From: Pardosa pseudoannulata | Taxonomy: Eukaryota; Arthropoda; Arachnida; Araneae; Lycosidae | DNA length: 64,000 nucleotides | Direction of reading: 5' to 3' | Assembly (NCBI GenBank): GCA_032207245.1 | Contig: CM063498.1 | Location: 51,971,839-52,035,838, forward strand | In this document: piece after piece, positions 49,720-61,689 of the stretch | Layout: each line of letters starts with the position of its first letter | Numbering within the stretch: position 1 is the stretch's first letter | The notes under the pieces: generated by a model | The model's input: only the letters and a program-made list of their open reading frames with translations | What the model was told of the DNA's origin: nothing | Databases searched by the model: none | Program-made: the position numbers and the translations under genes

Positions 49720-50361
49720 GTAAAACCCAGTTATGAAGTTTTCTAAGGGAATTTAAAGAGAAAACTTCTTAAACGAAATCAAATTTTTTAAATCAAAATA
49801 ATTAATTAATAATGAGGAGAGATTTATATTTTATTTATAAAATAATATATAAACAATAGGTTCGGTTTTTCTCAAAAATTTGCATTTTTTTCACACTTAA
49901 AAAATAAGCTAATAAGGGAAAGCAGCATAATTACCTTAGAATATTTTTAATTCAGCTCAGAAATTTTGCTTTAAACACCACTGGAATCGATTTTACAGAA
50001 AAAATCGGCTATAGTTTTTTGTTTTTGTTTTTTATCGGAAATTTGTAATTGATAACATACCAGCTGTCTTAAGATTTTAAAATCTTCAAGCACATTTTAA
50101 ATAAAAATGACAATAATCGTTTTCAGCCATAAACATTGACCTTTACAAACAGAGAGAGAGGAAAAAAAAAACAGTAATCGAAAGGCAGCTGTAAACGCTT
50201 CCTGTAAATAAACTTAGAAATGAAAGAAAACTTTTTAAGCGGGAAAGAGTTTGGAATGAAATTTTATAAACGGGTTATTTTAACATTGTATGAATATGGT
50301 GGAGAATGGGTACTAAAATGACAAACTTCTTAAGAGGGAACTTCTTAAACGAGTTTTACTG
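49536..50361. mobile_element. pogo/Tigger-like MITE, family 2, copy 1
   Basis: Ends CAGTGAAATCCTCTTAACAA and (right, reversed) CAGTAAAACTCGTTTAAGAA, bounded by TA. Sub-terminal AACTTCTTAAACG repeats occur on both sides. A (TA)n tract (49622-49717) has grown inside. It ends about 200 bases before gene B exon 2. Confidence 0.75.
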
Positions 50362-50565
50362 TAATTATCAACGAAATTATAACCAAACATAAGGGTTGTT
50401 AAAAGCGAGGTCAAACTGTCTAGAACTGCTCACCTTCATTTTGATGATTATTACAAAAAGTCGCCAACATACTCATAGATTTACCGTTTATTTAAATTTC
50501 GTAATAATTTCATAGAAAGTTGGGACACTCACAGGACTATGTAATTAATTATTTTTATATTCCAG

Positions 50566-51501
50566 GAATAGGAGCGGAGATAATCAGCAATCAGCAACAT
50601 CTCTCCAGGAGTCTGCCATCGTAAATGTTCCGGAAAGCTATGATGCTGGCAGCATGATTGATCCCGAATGTGTGACAAATGGTGGAATTTATATTCCATC
50701 GCCTGATTACGATGTAAACACTTCCGTTGCCCCTGAAAATATTCAAGCTCATACTAATCTGTCACCTAGTTCTTCACTTCTCGGTTTCTCCTCTCAAGGC
50801 ACTTTTTCAAGAAAAAGTGTTTCAGAAATATCCAAAGAAAACGGTATGTCTGCTGGATACAAGAACAATATGCCTGATTTAAGCAATAAAAATCGTAAAG
50901 AATCTGTAAAGCGTAAGGCAAATATCAATGGAAGAAAGAACAAGTCTTTTAGCGATGTTCTCCCGCTTGTGCATATGGTTTCAAACTCATATGCAAATGA
51001 CAACTGTGCGTTACCGGAGAGTCCAGGTAATGGCAGTGGAAGTGGAAAATACTCCTTACATCAGTTACAGAGACAACTCGGAGATGAAAATGATCTGAAG
51101 GAATTGGGTCTTATCCCGGGCTATGGTATAACTCTTGAGTCCTTGTCAAAGTGTCTGATCAGAGATCGGAGAAATTCAAATGGAGATAAAAAATTACTTA
51201 GATTTCAGCCCGAAAGAAAGTTAACTTCGTACGTCAATCGGTACTCAGAGGCGGGACCTTCAAACAGAACAAAGAACAGAGATGAAGCATATGAATTAAA
51301 CCTATGCAAAGAAATGAACCCCAGTTCTCAGTGCCATTGGCATACATTTAGATATAAAAATCATAAAAATAAGCATAGAAATCAGCAGTTGCTACATCCC
51401 ATTGCAGAGTCTGGAAACAATTTTTACCGCAGTTCAAATTTGCCACCAACGTTTCATAGGATTCCGGTTCTAGACCAAGATAACCTTTGTGCAACTCACA
51501 A
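50566..51501 (+). CDS. Gene B exon 2, unrecognised protein
   Basis: The acceptor TATATTCCAG is followed by an open frame of 311 codons that starts with the last base of a split Arg codon and ends in phase 2 at a consensus GTAAGT donor (51502). The product (about residues 17-327) is Ser/Asn-rich and hydrophilic, probably mostly disordered. It has a basic stretch (KRKANINGRKNK), an ordered-looking segment LKELGLIPGYGITLES, and a His-rich part near the end. There is no membrane segment or known catalytic motif, and I do not recognise the family. The next exon completes the AA|G Lys codon exactly. Composition is richer in G+C than the flanking introns, as expected for coding sequence. Confidence 0.87.
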
Positions 51502-51626
51502 GTAAGTCTCTATTATAGTTATTATTAATCTTATTTGTTTGAGTTAATAAAATAATTTCCAAACTCAATATCATCTGCTTTGCTAGGGCTTATTGACAAT
51601 TTTCTAACATTTTTCTTATTTTGAGA

Positions 51627-52462
51627 CTAGCATTTAGCCCGTCATATGAAGGGATCCATAAAATTTAATTTTCCAGAATTGTAAAGTACCCTGTGAGGCA
51701 GGTTAAAAAATGGTTTGTTTTGGGGCTGAGAATTGTTTAAAATACGCACAGCAATTTGTTTATCTTCATACTCCTCTAGAGTCTCCCGATACTGTGAATG
51801 TCGTTGATACTGTGAATCACGTTGAATTCATTTAATCAAACCGTGTGGTTATGTAAAAAACAAACAAACAAGTACAAATGAACTTCTTGATTTTCAAAGA
51901 CATATAACTTAAAAGCTAGATATTTATTAGTCCAGTAATAGACTCCTAGACTTTTAAGAAAAGAATTTGTTGTCAATACCGGTGATGTAAATTTTATTGC
52001 AACAAAAATTAATCGATGATTCAATTTAAAATGATCACATATATACCTAATCTATTATTTAACCCAAATATAAAAGAAAATTATTTACGTAATATCTAAG
52101 TTCAGTGATAAAACGTATGAAAATAATGCAAACTATAATTAAATAATTTAAAATAAAAATGATTACATAAGATGGTTAAAGGAATGACGTTATAATGCTA
52201 GAAAAAATATTATTTTTACCTATTCATTATGTGATAAATTGATAAATTTAATCGCCTGCTCTTAACCGGGGAAATAGGACTTGAAATAATGACATTAAAC
52301 GCTTGATAAGGGGGAAGAGGTGTCTAAACTTTACTCGCTTTGAATTTTGCTAACCTTAACTCACCAAGAATCCAATATGGATGCCTGTCCATTCTAGGTC
52401 CAACCATTTCATAAATTCGAGGACAGACGAACAGATAACTAAGGCTGTTATTTTATAGGGGA
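51627..52462 (-). mobile_element. Non-autonomous Helitron, family 1, in gene B intron
   Basis: On the minus strand it starts TCCCCTATAAAATAACAGCC after A and ends in CTAG before T, with a hairpin-like CCCTTCATATGACGGG just inside. Similar to the 23.5 and 31.5 kb copies. Confidence 0.83.
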
Positions 52463-53118
52463 TAAATATACTACAACTTGTAAAAGTCCATGGAAAAATT
52501 AAATTTTTGATCATTACATTGTTCTAAGAAATGTAAAGTCCGCGCGTTTTTAGTAAGGTTTAGTGAATAAGATTACTAAATTCATCATTTTGTGCTATTT
52601 TTTAAATTTGAGTGTTGTATGCTACTTTTTAAATTTAGTAGTTTATAGAGCATTGTAAATAGTAAGATAAATTGTGTAATAAATAGCATAAAAATGTGGT
52701 TCCCCCAATTTAGAATCAAGCTACAATATTGTTTTTTTTTACTTTTTTTTAAATGAAAGTTATTGGTGTTTGTCCAAAACACAACAAATAATCAAAAAGT
52801 CTCTCTTTTCTCTAATCTTTTCAATAGCTACGTTTCTAATTGTAGCTTTATTAAGAAATAAAAAATACTGTTAGTTTTAAAAATTTTGTGCAGAAAATGC
52901 TTCATTAAATTTAATAAAATTTTGGTACTAGAAAAAAACTCATTGTAAAATACTCTTTGCTATGTACATATGTTTTTGTTTTAGAATATATTCGTTTACA
53001 AACATTTCGTATAGGAATATTTGCTATTGATTATCTGCCCTAAGATTTAGAGTAGGGCACAAAATTTTAAACTTTACACAATCTTATTTTTTCCCATTTT
53101 GTTATTACTATTTTTATA
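52463..53118. other. Gene B intron, nothing recognised
   Basis: AT-rich, no element ends or coding segment seen. Confidence 0.4.
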
Positions 53119-53120
53119 TA

Positions 53121-53932
53121 CGGTGAAACCGCTTAAGCAGTTTTTTAAGGAGCCAAGAGATTAAAACTTCTTAAGTGGGAAAACTGGAAAAGTGCATTAA
53201 GAAAAATATTTTACCTAGTATTAATTTATTTTTCACCTCTAAATATGTTTTCATATATATACAGTGCTATTTTATAATTAAGAACAAATTTAATATTTTT
53301 TGTTTACTTTATAATGTCTATTTTCGAAACATCTAAAATTTAACCTCAACCAAGAATAATTTAATTATTTTCACCGTTAAGGGAAAATAAGGTTAGGTAT
53401 ATATAAGGTATATATAGACTGAAAGAAACTAGAAATGATATAATTATAAAAATTTACATTAGTTTATTACTAAAAATTCTTGTTTGACGTATTTGCAACA
53501 GATTTATTATTATAATTTAAAATTTTCATCCTTGTCTGGGATGGTTTGTAAAAAGAATCAAATTAACTTTGCTTATAAAAGTTTGTATATGTTGTGCCTT
53601 ACAAGCAGAGTGTCAGAATTAACTAATTTCTAAGAACTGTTATTGTAATGATTGTTGAAGTGATATTTTTTATATTCTCTGCAATCATTTAATTTTTCTA
53701 TAAATATATATTTTGTATCTCTTTTCGGTAAAAAGTTAATCAAACCTCAATGAAATGGAAATGAAGATTTTGAGTAAATAAAACTTTTTAAGCGGGAAAA
53801 TGTTTAGAAGTTAAACTTCTTAAACAAAGAACTTTACAATTATAACTACATGAATAAAACTGGCACTAGAGAAAAAGAACGTCTTAAGCGGGAAAACGTC
53901 GTAAAAGGGAACTTCTTAAGCCAGTTTTGCTG
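53121..53932. mobile_element. pogo/Tigger-like MITE, family 2, copy 2
   Basis: Ends CGGTGAAACCGCTTAAGCAG and (right, reversed) CAGCAAAACTGGCTTAAGAA, bounded by TA. Sub-terminal CTTAAGCGGGAAA repeats occur. Same family as 49536-50361. Confidence 0.75.
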
Positions 53933-54169
53933 TACTTGGATAGAATGGTATATAAAATTTATCAGTATTTGAAAAATTATCTTAAAAGAAACCTTTCAGC
54001 TTAGTTTGCAAAAATAAAATTTCGTTTGCTGGTTATCGAATAAAATACGTTCTAAATGTTTAACAATTTAATCAGAACTTTCAGAGGCATGAATATTAGG
54101 AAAAAAAAAGTTTCTGATTTATTAATAACAACTTTATGTTACAATAAATAATTTAACACTGTTTAAAAA

Positions 54170-54385
54170 TATGGTTCGAGCGATAATTATGGATGAACTG
54201 ATAAGTCCTAACGTATTAGTATGAATATTTAGTAGATGTAACATGAAACATGTAGAATTAGTACGTTTAGTAGATGTAACATGTAGAAGTAACATGATTT
54301 AATAAAAAAATGGTTCGAACGATAATTATGGATGAACTGATAAGTCCTATGATATTAGTATCAATCTTTAAAGTAACATGATTTA
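54170..54385. repeat. Two-copy tandem repeat, about 138 bases
   Basis: GATAATTATGGATGAACTGA then TAAGTCCTA recurs at 54182 and 54320, with AGTAACATGATTTAATAAAA after each unit. Just upstream of gene B exon 3. Confidence 0.85.
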
Positions 54386-54593
54386 ATAAAAATATACAAG
54401 AAAGTGACAAAAAGAATAGTATAGTTTATTTTCCCGAATTTAAATACACATGATTTATTTTGCTATATTTCATTTAAACTACTTCACGTTTATCACGCCA
54501 TGAATGTCACTTCCTCACAGCATCACTTGTTTTTTTAATATATGTTCTTTAAATGCTTGTCGGTATAATATACTATTTTTCTCAATTTTTTAG

Positions 54594-55991
54594 GAAACTA
54601 TTCCAAGTGAATTCAGAGTCGTCATTTCTACGAAAAAAACCAGCTGCTAATTCTCGCGCATCGTTGCCTATGCTGATGAAGGATCATGAGTCTGTTTATC
54701 CAGAAAATGTGTATTTTAACATTAGGTCAAGTTACAGTAAACCTACTTTGTCCAGAGATATTAATATGCGAGAGAAGAACCCAAGTGTTCATCTGTCTTT
54801 TAAAAAACCCAACTCCTACAATGTTACATTTTTGAAAAATCAAAGTAAAGTTAATAGGCAGGCGGATAACAATTCTTCTAACGGGCATATAGCCAATAAC
54901 GAATCAATCTATGGTAGTGGTATTTACGAATATGATGATGTTTTAAATTCTCCAATAGAAAATGCTGAGACTGTGAATGTGATCCCTCGCCTTAACAGCG
55001 CTTTGCGTTCAAAAGAGAGGCTAGATAATCCCATTCAGATTGATGACGATACTGTCAGTTACTACTCAATAACCGATGGATGCAGCCTTTATGCCCATAG
55101 AGGGTCTCCAGTGCCTCAGAGAAGCAATATATACGATGGTCATCAAATGTTGAATGATCAAAGGGAAAATTGTGCGGTCGTTAATAGAGCGTACCAAAGT
55201 TTATTGCCACAAGAAGGGAGACAAGTTCAAAGTGAGGACGATAATTCGGTCAGTTACTATTCAATAACCGATGGATGCAGCCTTTATGCCCATAGAGGGT
55301 CTCCAGTGCCTAAGAGTAGCAATATGTACGATGGTCATCAAATGTTGAATGATCAAAGGGAAAATTGTGTAGTCGTTAATACAGCGTATCATGCTAACCA
55401 CAGTTTATTGCCACAAGAAAGGAGACAAGTTCAAAGTCAGGACGATAATTCGGTCAGTTACTATTCAATAACCGATGGTTGCAGTCTTTACGGTCATAGA
55501 GCGTCACCAGTACCAGAAAGTTTTCCTGATATACCAATTCCCGTTCCGGATTCTTGGGACCTTAAAGAACAAAAAAGCTGCTCAACACATTCTGTGGTAA
55601 ATCTAGGACACGAAGCTGAATTGCAGCAACCGATCCATTCAAATGAGAATGACATCTATGATTCAAATCCTAAATTTTCAGCTAGATATGAACTCAGTGC
55701 AAGCACGCATTATGTGAATGATCCCCGTAATAATAAAACAGAGGAACAGACGAAGTGGTGCCAGTTAAAGCCAGGAAACAAAGAAACAAGTTTTAATTCT
55801 TCTAATCAGGAAGGTAATTCTGGACAATTAAGAAATAATTCTGACGCAATTAATACGTCAGAATCAATATATGGCGGTTCCCACACAGAATCAAGAGCAA
55901 TCCAGATTTCAATGAACATACCTACGACTGATCCCAGAATAATTTTGTGCCCTTCTGGACTTCAGGTAGCAGAGGCTGATAGATATGACAG
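54594..55991 (+). CDS. Gene B exon 3, repeat-bearing exon with VSYYSI motifs
   Basis: The acceptor TTTTTTAG opens 465 codons, ending in phase 2 at AG|GTGAGT (donor 55992). The centre holds three tandem repeats of 65 and 68 residues (starting near 55050, 55245 and 55449). Each contains D-D-x-x-VSYYSITDGCSLY, then HR-x-SPVP; the first two continue with YDGHQMLNDQREN. The DNA copies are nearly identical, so the duplication is recent. VSYYSI fits the pattern [SILV]-x-Y-x-x-[ILV] of immunoreceptor inhibitory-type motifs, and acidic residues precede it, as in tyrosine-kinase substrates. ESIYG occurs once on each side of the repeats. There is no membrane segment here, and the function is unknown; signalling is only a suggestion. 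Confidence 0.92.
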
Positions 55992-56214
55992 GTGAGTTTG
56001 ATTTGTCTACAAGGACCTCTTAGAATCAGTTTTTCATTATTATCTTTAACCGTGGGGTACTTTTAAATAAGTTAACCTTTTCTACTTTTTCTGTTTTCAA
56101 AATATTGTAAAGTAACAAACAGAGTTTCATTTCTTCTTAAATATTTTTGGTCACAAAGTTTACAAAGATAAGTAGCGTATGTAATATCCAGTGAACAGCT
56201 GAGAGAGTGAAATA

Positions 56215-58015
56215 TATAAAAAATATTTCGTCATTTAATGAGTTACTTGTTGTTTTAAGTGCTGCTCATTCTGATAAAAAATATAAACAGAAAAAAAATG
56301 TTAAAACCTCTTCATTTAGATATAAATTACGTTTTCCTAGGATAAATTAATGGTTACAGTTTAGCTGGGATTTTTAACACCACCAATGTGTTAAAGACAC
56401 AAATATAATAAAAAATATAACAAAATAGAATTAAAAAACAGCTTATTTGTAAAATTGACAAATTCATTCCAAAGTGGGACAAAGAAAGATACTCAGCTTA
56501 AAAAAAAACTAGAGGGAGGGGGGAGAAGTTCTTCTTTGTAATAACAGTTCATTTTAAATATTAGAAAAAAAATGTTGCTTTTCGTAAGCTCTTGTAAATT
56601 TAGGCAACTGTCCACATTGTCTTGATAGATACATCAATCACTATTTATCTACTCCCCAATCCTCTGATATTTCCCCTATTTCCGAATTTTCCCCATAGCG
56701 GGCGGAGGCGGAGTCTGAGAAGAAATGCTCCGATTTCTACACATTTCCTTTAAGTTTATCCCATAATTACACTTTCCCTAATTTAGATAGAACTTCGAAA
56801 TAAGTTTCTACTAAAAACTTGAACATTGTAGAATGGGGGTTAGTACTTAAAATTTTTCAATCTCGAGTATTTATACACAGATAAAGGAAAAAGTACCGCT
56901 TATTTCTTCAGTTCAAAAATTTGATTACCTTTTAAAAATAGATTTTGAATAAAAAAATAAAAATTTGAAAAAGAGCCTCCATTTATTAAGGTATCAAATA
57001 CCTCGAGCAAAAAAAAAAAAAAAAAAATTCTGAAAAAATCCAAATGTGACTTTGTAAACCAGGGATAACTTTTCCATTCACTTAACATTAGCTTCATCAT
57101 TGAAGTAAAATATCTAAAACATTTTTTCGTCATTTAATTAGTTACTTGCTGTTTTAAGTGCTGCTCATTCTGATATAAAATTTAAACAGAGAAAAATGTT
57201 AAAACCTCTTCATTTAGACATAAATTACGTTTTCCTAGGATAAATTAATGGTTACAGTTCAGCTGGGATTTTTAACACCACCAATGTATTAAAGACACAA
57301 ATATAGTAAAAAAATATAACAAAATAGAATTGAAAAACAGCTCATTTGTAAAATTGACAAATTCATTCCAAAGTGGGACAAAGCAATATACCCAGCTTAA
57401 AAAAAACTAGAGGGAAGGGGAAGAAGTTCTTCTTTGTAATAACATTTCATTTTAAATATTAGAAAAAAAATGTTGCTTTTCGTAAGCTCTTGTAAATTTA
57501 GGCAACTGTCCACATTGTCTTGATAGATACATCAATCACTATTTATCTACTCCCCAATCCTCTGATATTTCCCCTATTTCCGAATTTTCCCCATAACTGG
57601 CGGAGCCGGAGTCTGAGAAGAAATGTTCCGAATTCTACTCATTTCCCTTAAGTTTATCCCGTGATTACACTTTCTTAGATCTTTTTTTAGATAGAACTTC
57701 GAAATAAGTTTCTACTAAAAACTTGAACATTGAAAAATGGAGGTTAGTTTTTAAAATTTTTCAATCTTGAGTATTTGTAAACAGATAAAGGAAAAAGTAC
57801 CGCTTATTCCTTCAATTCAAAAATTTGATTACTTTTTAAAATTAGATTTTGAAAATACTGTTTAAAAATTTGAAAAAGAACCTCCATATATTTATCAAGT
57901 ACCTCGAGCAAAAAACTGAAAAAATGGAAATTTGATTTTGTAAACCAGGGACATCTCCTTTCACTTAACATTAGCTTCATCATATCGGAGGCTGAGTAAA
58001 GCGCCGCCTTAAGTA
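56215..58015. repeat. Duplication of about 0.9 kb in gene B intron 3
   Basis: TTTCGTCATTTAAT at 56226 and 57125 starts two long, closely similar blocks (ACAAATATA-TAAAAAATATAA, CCTCTGATATTTCCCCTATT, GAGTCTGAGAAGAAATG). Copies are about 900 bases long and differ by scattered changes and small indels. Minus-strand frames near 56900-57133 and 57804-58028 are matching parts of it, not genes. Confidence 0.9.
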
Positions 58016-58232
58016 AATTCCATATCATTTGGAATTAAATTAATATATTTTGGACTGAGGTTTCCCATATGCAGTTAAAAGTTTATCAGAAAATGAATAA
58101 TTACTCTAATTTCTGTATTCATTCTTCAAATAAAATAGGTTACTGTAATATCAACAGGAAAATATGCATATGTATTGCTATGACATATTGTGAAGAACTT
58201 TTCTTAATGATTGAATCTTTTTCTTTTAATAG

Positions 58233-58458
58233 GTTGAACGAAATTCATTCTCGGGATTTGGTGAGCAGGTGCTTCCCGTGGAAATGCGATGCATCGCAAG
58301 TTATCTTGTGGTTGGCAATAGTACTCTTCTTCATATCGGTGTTGGTTTATATTATCCATCAAGATCCGACACCTGGGTCACCCTTGTTATGGGTGTTCTT
58401 AATCCCTCTAATTTTGACCGTCTTCTTCGGTTTCGCCAGAAGATGTCAGATGTGTTGA
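58233..58458 (+). CDS. Gene B terminal exon, C-terminal membrane hairpin
   Basis: The acceptor TTCTTTTAATAG is followed by G, completing the AGG Arg codon of exon 3; 74 residues and TGA follow. A short charged lead with CFPWKC comes first, then two hydrophobic segments (VILWLAIVLFFISVLVYII, and LLWVFLIPLILTVFFGFA) separated by a Pro/Gly turn HQDPTPGSP, and a basic Cys-rich tail RRCQMC. With no signal peptide at the N-terminus, the likely topology is a long cytosolic domain held by a C-terminal hairpin, with the cysteines as possible palmitoylation sites. That topology is inference. The reading frame also runs open upstream into the intron, so the acceptor is chosen by phase and polypyrimidine context. 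Total protein is about 868 residues with copy A exon 1. Confidence 0.9.
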
Positions 58459-58680
58459 AAAAGGAAATATTTTAAGAGGATACAAAGTCAGCTGAACATC
58501 GTAACTGTAAATATGTCCCAAAAGTATAAACTACTCTTTCAGTGTCTCCTTGTGATTAAGATGCCAGATATGTTGAAAAAAAAAGTATAAGAGGATACAA
58601 AGTTAGCTGAACATCGTAACTGCGTAAATATGTCCCAAAAGCATAGAATACTCTTTCAGCGTTTCCTTGTTAGATTCAGT
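58441..58680 (+). repeat. 118-base tandem duplication of the gene B tail
   Basis: The last codons and start of the 3' UTR (from AGATGTCAGATGTGTTGA) are repeated at 58559 as AGATGCCAGATATGTTGA, each followed by AAGAGGATACAAAGT-AGCTGAACATCGTAACTG and matching sequence. The second copy lies in the 3' UTR, after the stop. I see no certain poly(A) signal near it. Confidence 0.85.
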
Positions 58681-58689
58681 TGTTTATGT

Positions 58690-59580
58690 TGTTTATTTAT
58701 TTTTTGCTTTATATGATGTCATATAATAACTAACATTATAATTAGACGGTTTATGATGTTTTCAGGACTTATTGTAAAATTTACCATGTGTTTTCAAATT
58801 GATACCCTACATCCTAATCAGAATTCTTTGTGCAGATAATATTCTATTGTAAAATGCTTATAACTTTAGAGTCGGGATCAAAATGAGCTGATAAAATGTT
58901 AGGGTGTCAACTCTGATGCCCTTGCAGCTTCTGAAATATTTACCTATACTACAATGTTACCAGTGTCACTGTGTCTTCAGTGTTCCCAGTGTGATAATGT
59001 TAAATAACACACAGAACAATTTTACAATTTTTATTTATTTTTCAAGGCCTATTGTCAATTTTCATGCATTTTCGATTGCCACTGATAAAAAATGTGATTA
59101 TGTATTTATCGCCTTATCCATAGATAATCCTATCTATTGTTCAGTTTTTATGGCAATTTTAATGCCTTCTTAGCAGTGTGTTACCAAAGCATAAACGTGC
59201 CAAAAAAATGTAAAGTACTTTTTACAGACAGTCATCTTGTCATGTTTTATTTTCGTATTTTGTGTTAAATGACTTCCTCTATTGTGATAAGTCAATTTAG
59301 GTACATGCGAAAAATGGTACTTCAAAAAGTAAAATGTAAGTAAAATGGTACTCCATTTTCTTATTCCACCCGATACCATGTGATAAGCTTCTGTTGTAAT
59401 ATTTTATAGTTATTGGCTACTATTTCATGCCTCAAGCCATTATTTTGGAAGATTGTATATTTTGGAAGTTCAGATTTTTCGAACTGAATGCGAGATTAGT
59501 TTAAAAAATAATAAGAGATCGTTAATCTGATACATATAAATCATTTTAATCATTTAAAGACAAATTATTCAAAAATACGA
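58690..59580. other. Downstream of gene B, nothing recognised
   Basis: AT-rich sequence that may include the 3' UTR end; no clear poly(A) signal cluster, element or coding segment. Confidence 0.35.
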
Positions 59581-59589
59581 TGTAATTAA

Positions 59590-59725
59590 AAGTATAATTT
59601 AATATATGCGTAATAATGTATGATTAATGTGTAATAGTGTATAATTAATGTATAATGTTAAATAGTGTATAATTAATGTATAGCATAAGATAGTGTATAT
59701 TTATGTATAACTTTATAATGTATAA
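59590..59725. repeat. Degenerate minisatellite
   Basis: Variants of AATAGTGTATAATTAATGTA recur five to six times with changing spacing. Confidence 0.75.
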
Positions 59726-59729
59726 ATGT

Positions 59730-60265
59730 TCCTATATTAAATCACTGTTTAATTGCTAATGTTGAATAGCTTTTTTAACTATTTTGACAATACAATTTTT
59801 TTAAACTTCAACTTTTTTATGAGCTTTTAAATGTGATAAAAGAAAAATGATGTTACTTACTTTTCAATTTCTAAGGATATCATGTGATATGCTGCTGTTT
59901 CACATCATTTAAATGTATTTTCATTGAGAATATTGGTCAATTTTTCATTCCTTAAGAGCTTTAATGGAATTATTTCATAGATTATATTATAAAATATGTT
60001 CACACTTTTAAATATGGATAAAGAAAGTATGTATACAGAATTACTGAATTCGATGCCATTTTAGCTATGTAAATGTGTCACAAAACAAGCAAAAGGCTTT
60101 GATAGACTTGTCTTATTACGCCTTGTTCTAGTGGAATGTGTTAAAAATTGTCGTCCTTTGTAATAATATTGTAATTTTGAAGGTCTGTTGTTCTTTTTAT
60201 GTAGTTTTGAATGTGATAAATAAAAATAAAAAAAAAGAAATTGCAATTTATATTTATTTCTTTTC
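59730..60265. other. Intergenic DNA, nothing recognised
   Basis: AT-rich; no coding sequence or element ends seen. Confidence 0.4.
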
Positions 60266-60269
60266 TTGT

Positions 60270-60505
60270 TGTAACGACTTCAATATTCTCGAGTGAAAAG
60301 GCAGCTTGAAGAAAGATCACAGTCACGATAAAATTGGAAATCACTTTATTTCTTGAGTAGATACGGCTATATACAAGGGGATTCTAACCTTCCAAAAAGA
60401 GTCAAAATGCAAAGGATTGTTGCCTGCATAGTATCACCAGGACGATCGCAGTCGAAAGAAAAGAGATTAAATAATCTCACACAACTGGGGAGGCTTTTAT
60501 TATAA
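60270..60505 (-). mobile_element. LTR fragment
   Basis: About 235 bases match the left (U5/R) part of the LTR at 60940-61663, from TGTAACGACTTCAAT through TAATCTCACACAACTGGGG. The U3 part is missing. Confidence 0.7.
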
Positions 60506-60939
60506 CTGGGGATCTGTTTTTTATAATTTTCGGGACAAACTCACAAACAATTTTGGAAATATCGGAAAATTTCGGATCAGAATCACCCCTGCTCTTTTAA
60601 GTAGAAATTAAAACAATAACAACAACGTTAATGATAATAATTCTAACTTGTGTGTCCTGTAAGAGTAAATTTTGTCTCAATAGAAAAATTTATTCTTCAC
60701 ATGGGTATCAAGTTTCACCATTCTATAGTAAATTCACATAAAATGTTTTAGTGTCGAAGCATTAATGTGTATAATTTTTTTTTTACTGTTAAAAATCTTT
60801 GAATTTTTTTAACAGTATGTTAATTGTAATGTATTCTTCAACTTTAATTTTCAGCTTTTTCTCATAATTTTATTTTATTATTGCTATAAAATATACTTTT
60901 TTGCACATTTGGGTATAATTTTATAGACCGATTTAATAT

Positions 60940-61663
60940 TGTGACGACTTCAATGTTCTCGAGTGAAGAGGTAGCGTGAAGAAGGATCACAGTCACGATA
61001 AAATTGGAAATCACTTTTATTTCTTGAGTAAATACGGCTATATACAAGGGGATTCTAATCTCCCAAAACAAGTCGAAATGCAAAGGATTGTCGCCTGCAT
61101 AACATCACCACGACGATCACAGTCGAAAGAAAAGAGATTAAATAATCTCACACAAGTGGGGAGGCTTTTCCAGGGTGCAATGCAAACCCAATTTATCCCC
61201 CGTTCGGTATCAGAGACTCTGCCGCTCCCTATATGAGCGGACTTTACGAATCTCCCGAACTTAATCACTAGAAAGCTGGCTCCGGTCAAAAGACGCGAAA
61301 GCCTCCACGAGGTCAAAGCACCTACGTAAAAAAAATGTCGAAAAGCCCCGAGTCGAAAAATTCTAGGCTTTTTATACCTGGGGGTCAGTTACTGTCCCGC
61401 CAACCGTTTTTTGGTAAGTTAAGATTCCAGTTACTTGAGAACTCCAGCTACAGTTGGTTTTTTTTAACTGAATCCTCATTCGTTGGCTGTCCCTAATGCG
61501 GCTTCTCCAGACAAACCTCCGGGGGTCATTACCAGCAACCGATCAGGGCGTAACACCTATTGAACTGAACTGTCACCATCCCAGACACTCTGTCGCCGCG
61601 ATATTGTAGCCAGTCAAAACAGGGGGCTTCAAATCAGCTGACTTTGGTCGTTAGTTCTGGACA
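60940..61663 (-). mobile_element. Probable solo LTR of a retrotransposon
   Basis: On the minus strand it begins TGTCCAGAAC and ends GTCGTCACA (TG...CA). TATAAAAAG lies at 61376-61368 and AATAAA at 61021-61016, in the order U3-R-U5. The block is clearly richer in G+C than its flanks. No target duplication was found and no internal coding region adjoins it, so the superfamily is unassigned. Confidence 0.6.
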
Positions 61664-61689
61664 AAGGGGGGGGGAGTCTTCACACTGTC

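Noticed and set aside
56900..58028. Pair of similar minus-strand genes
   Set aside because: The two frames are matching parts of a 0.9 kb intron duplication, both AT-rich and broken differently.
60270..61663. Complete LTR retrotransposon with two LTRs
   Set aside because: The left copy is a fragment and only about 430 bases with no coding sequence separate the two, so they are independent remnants.
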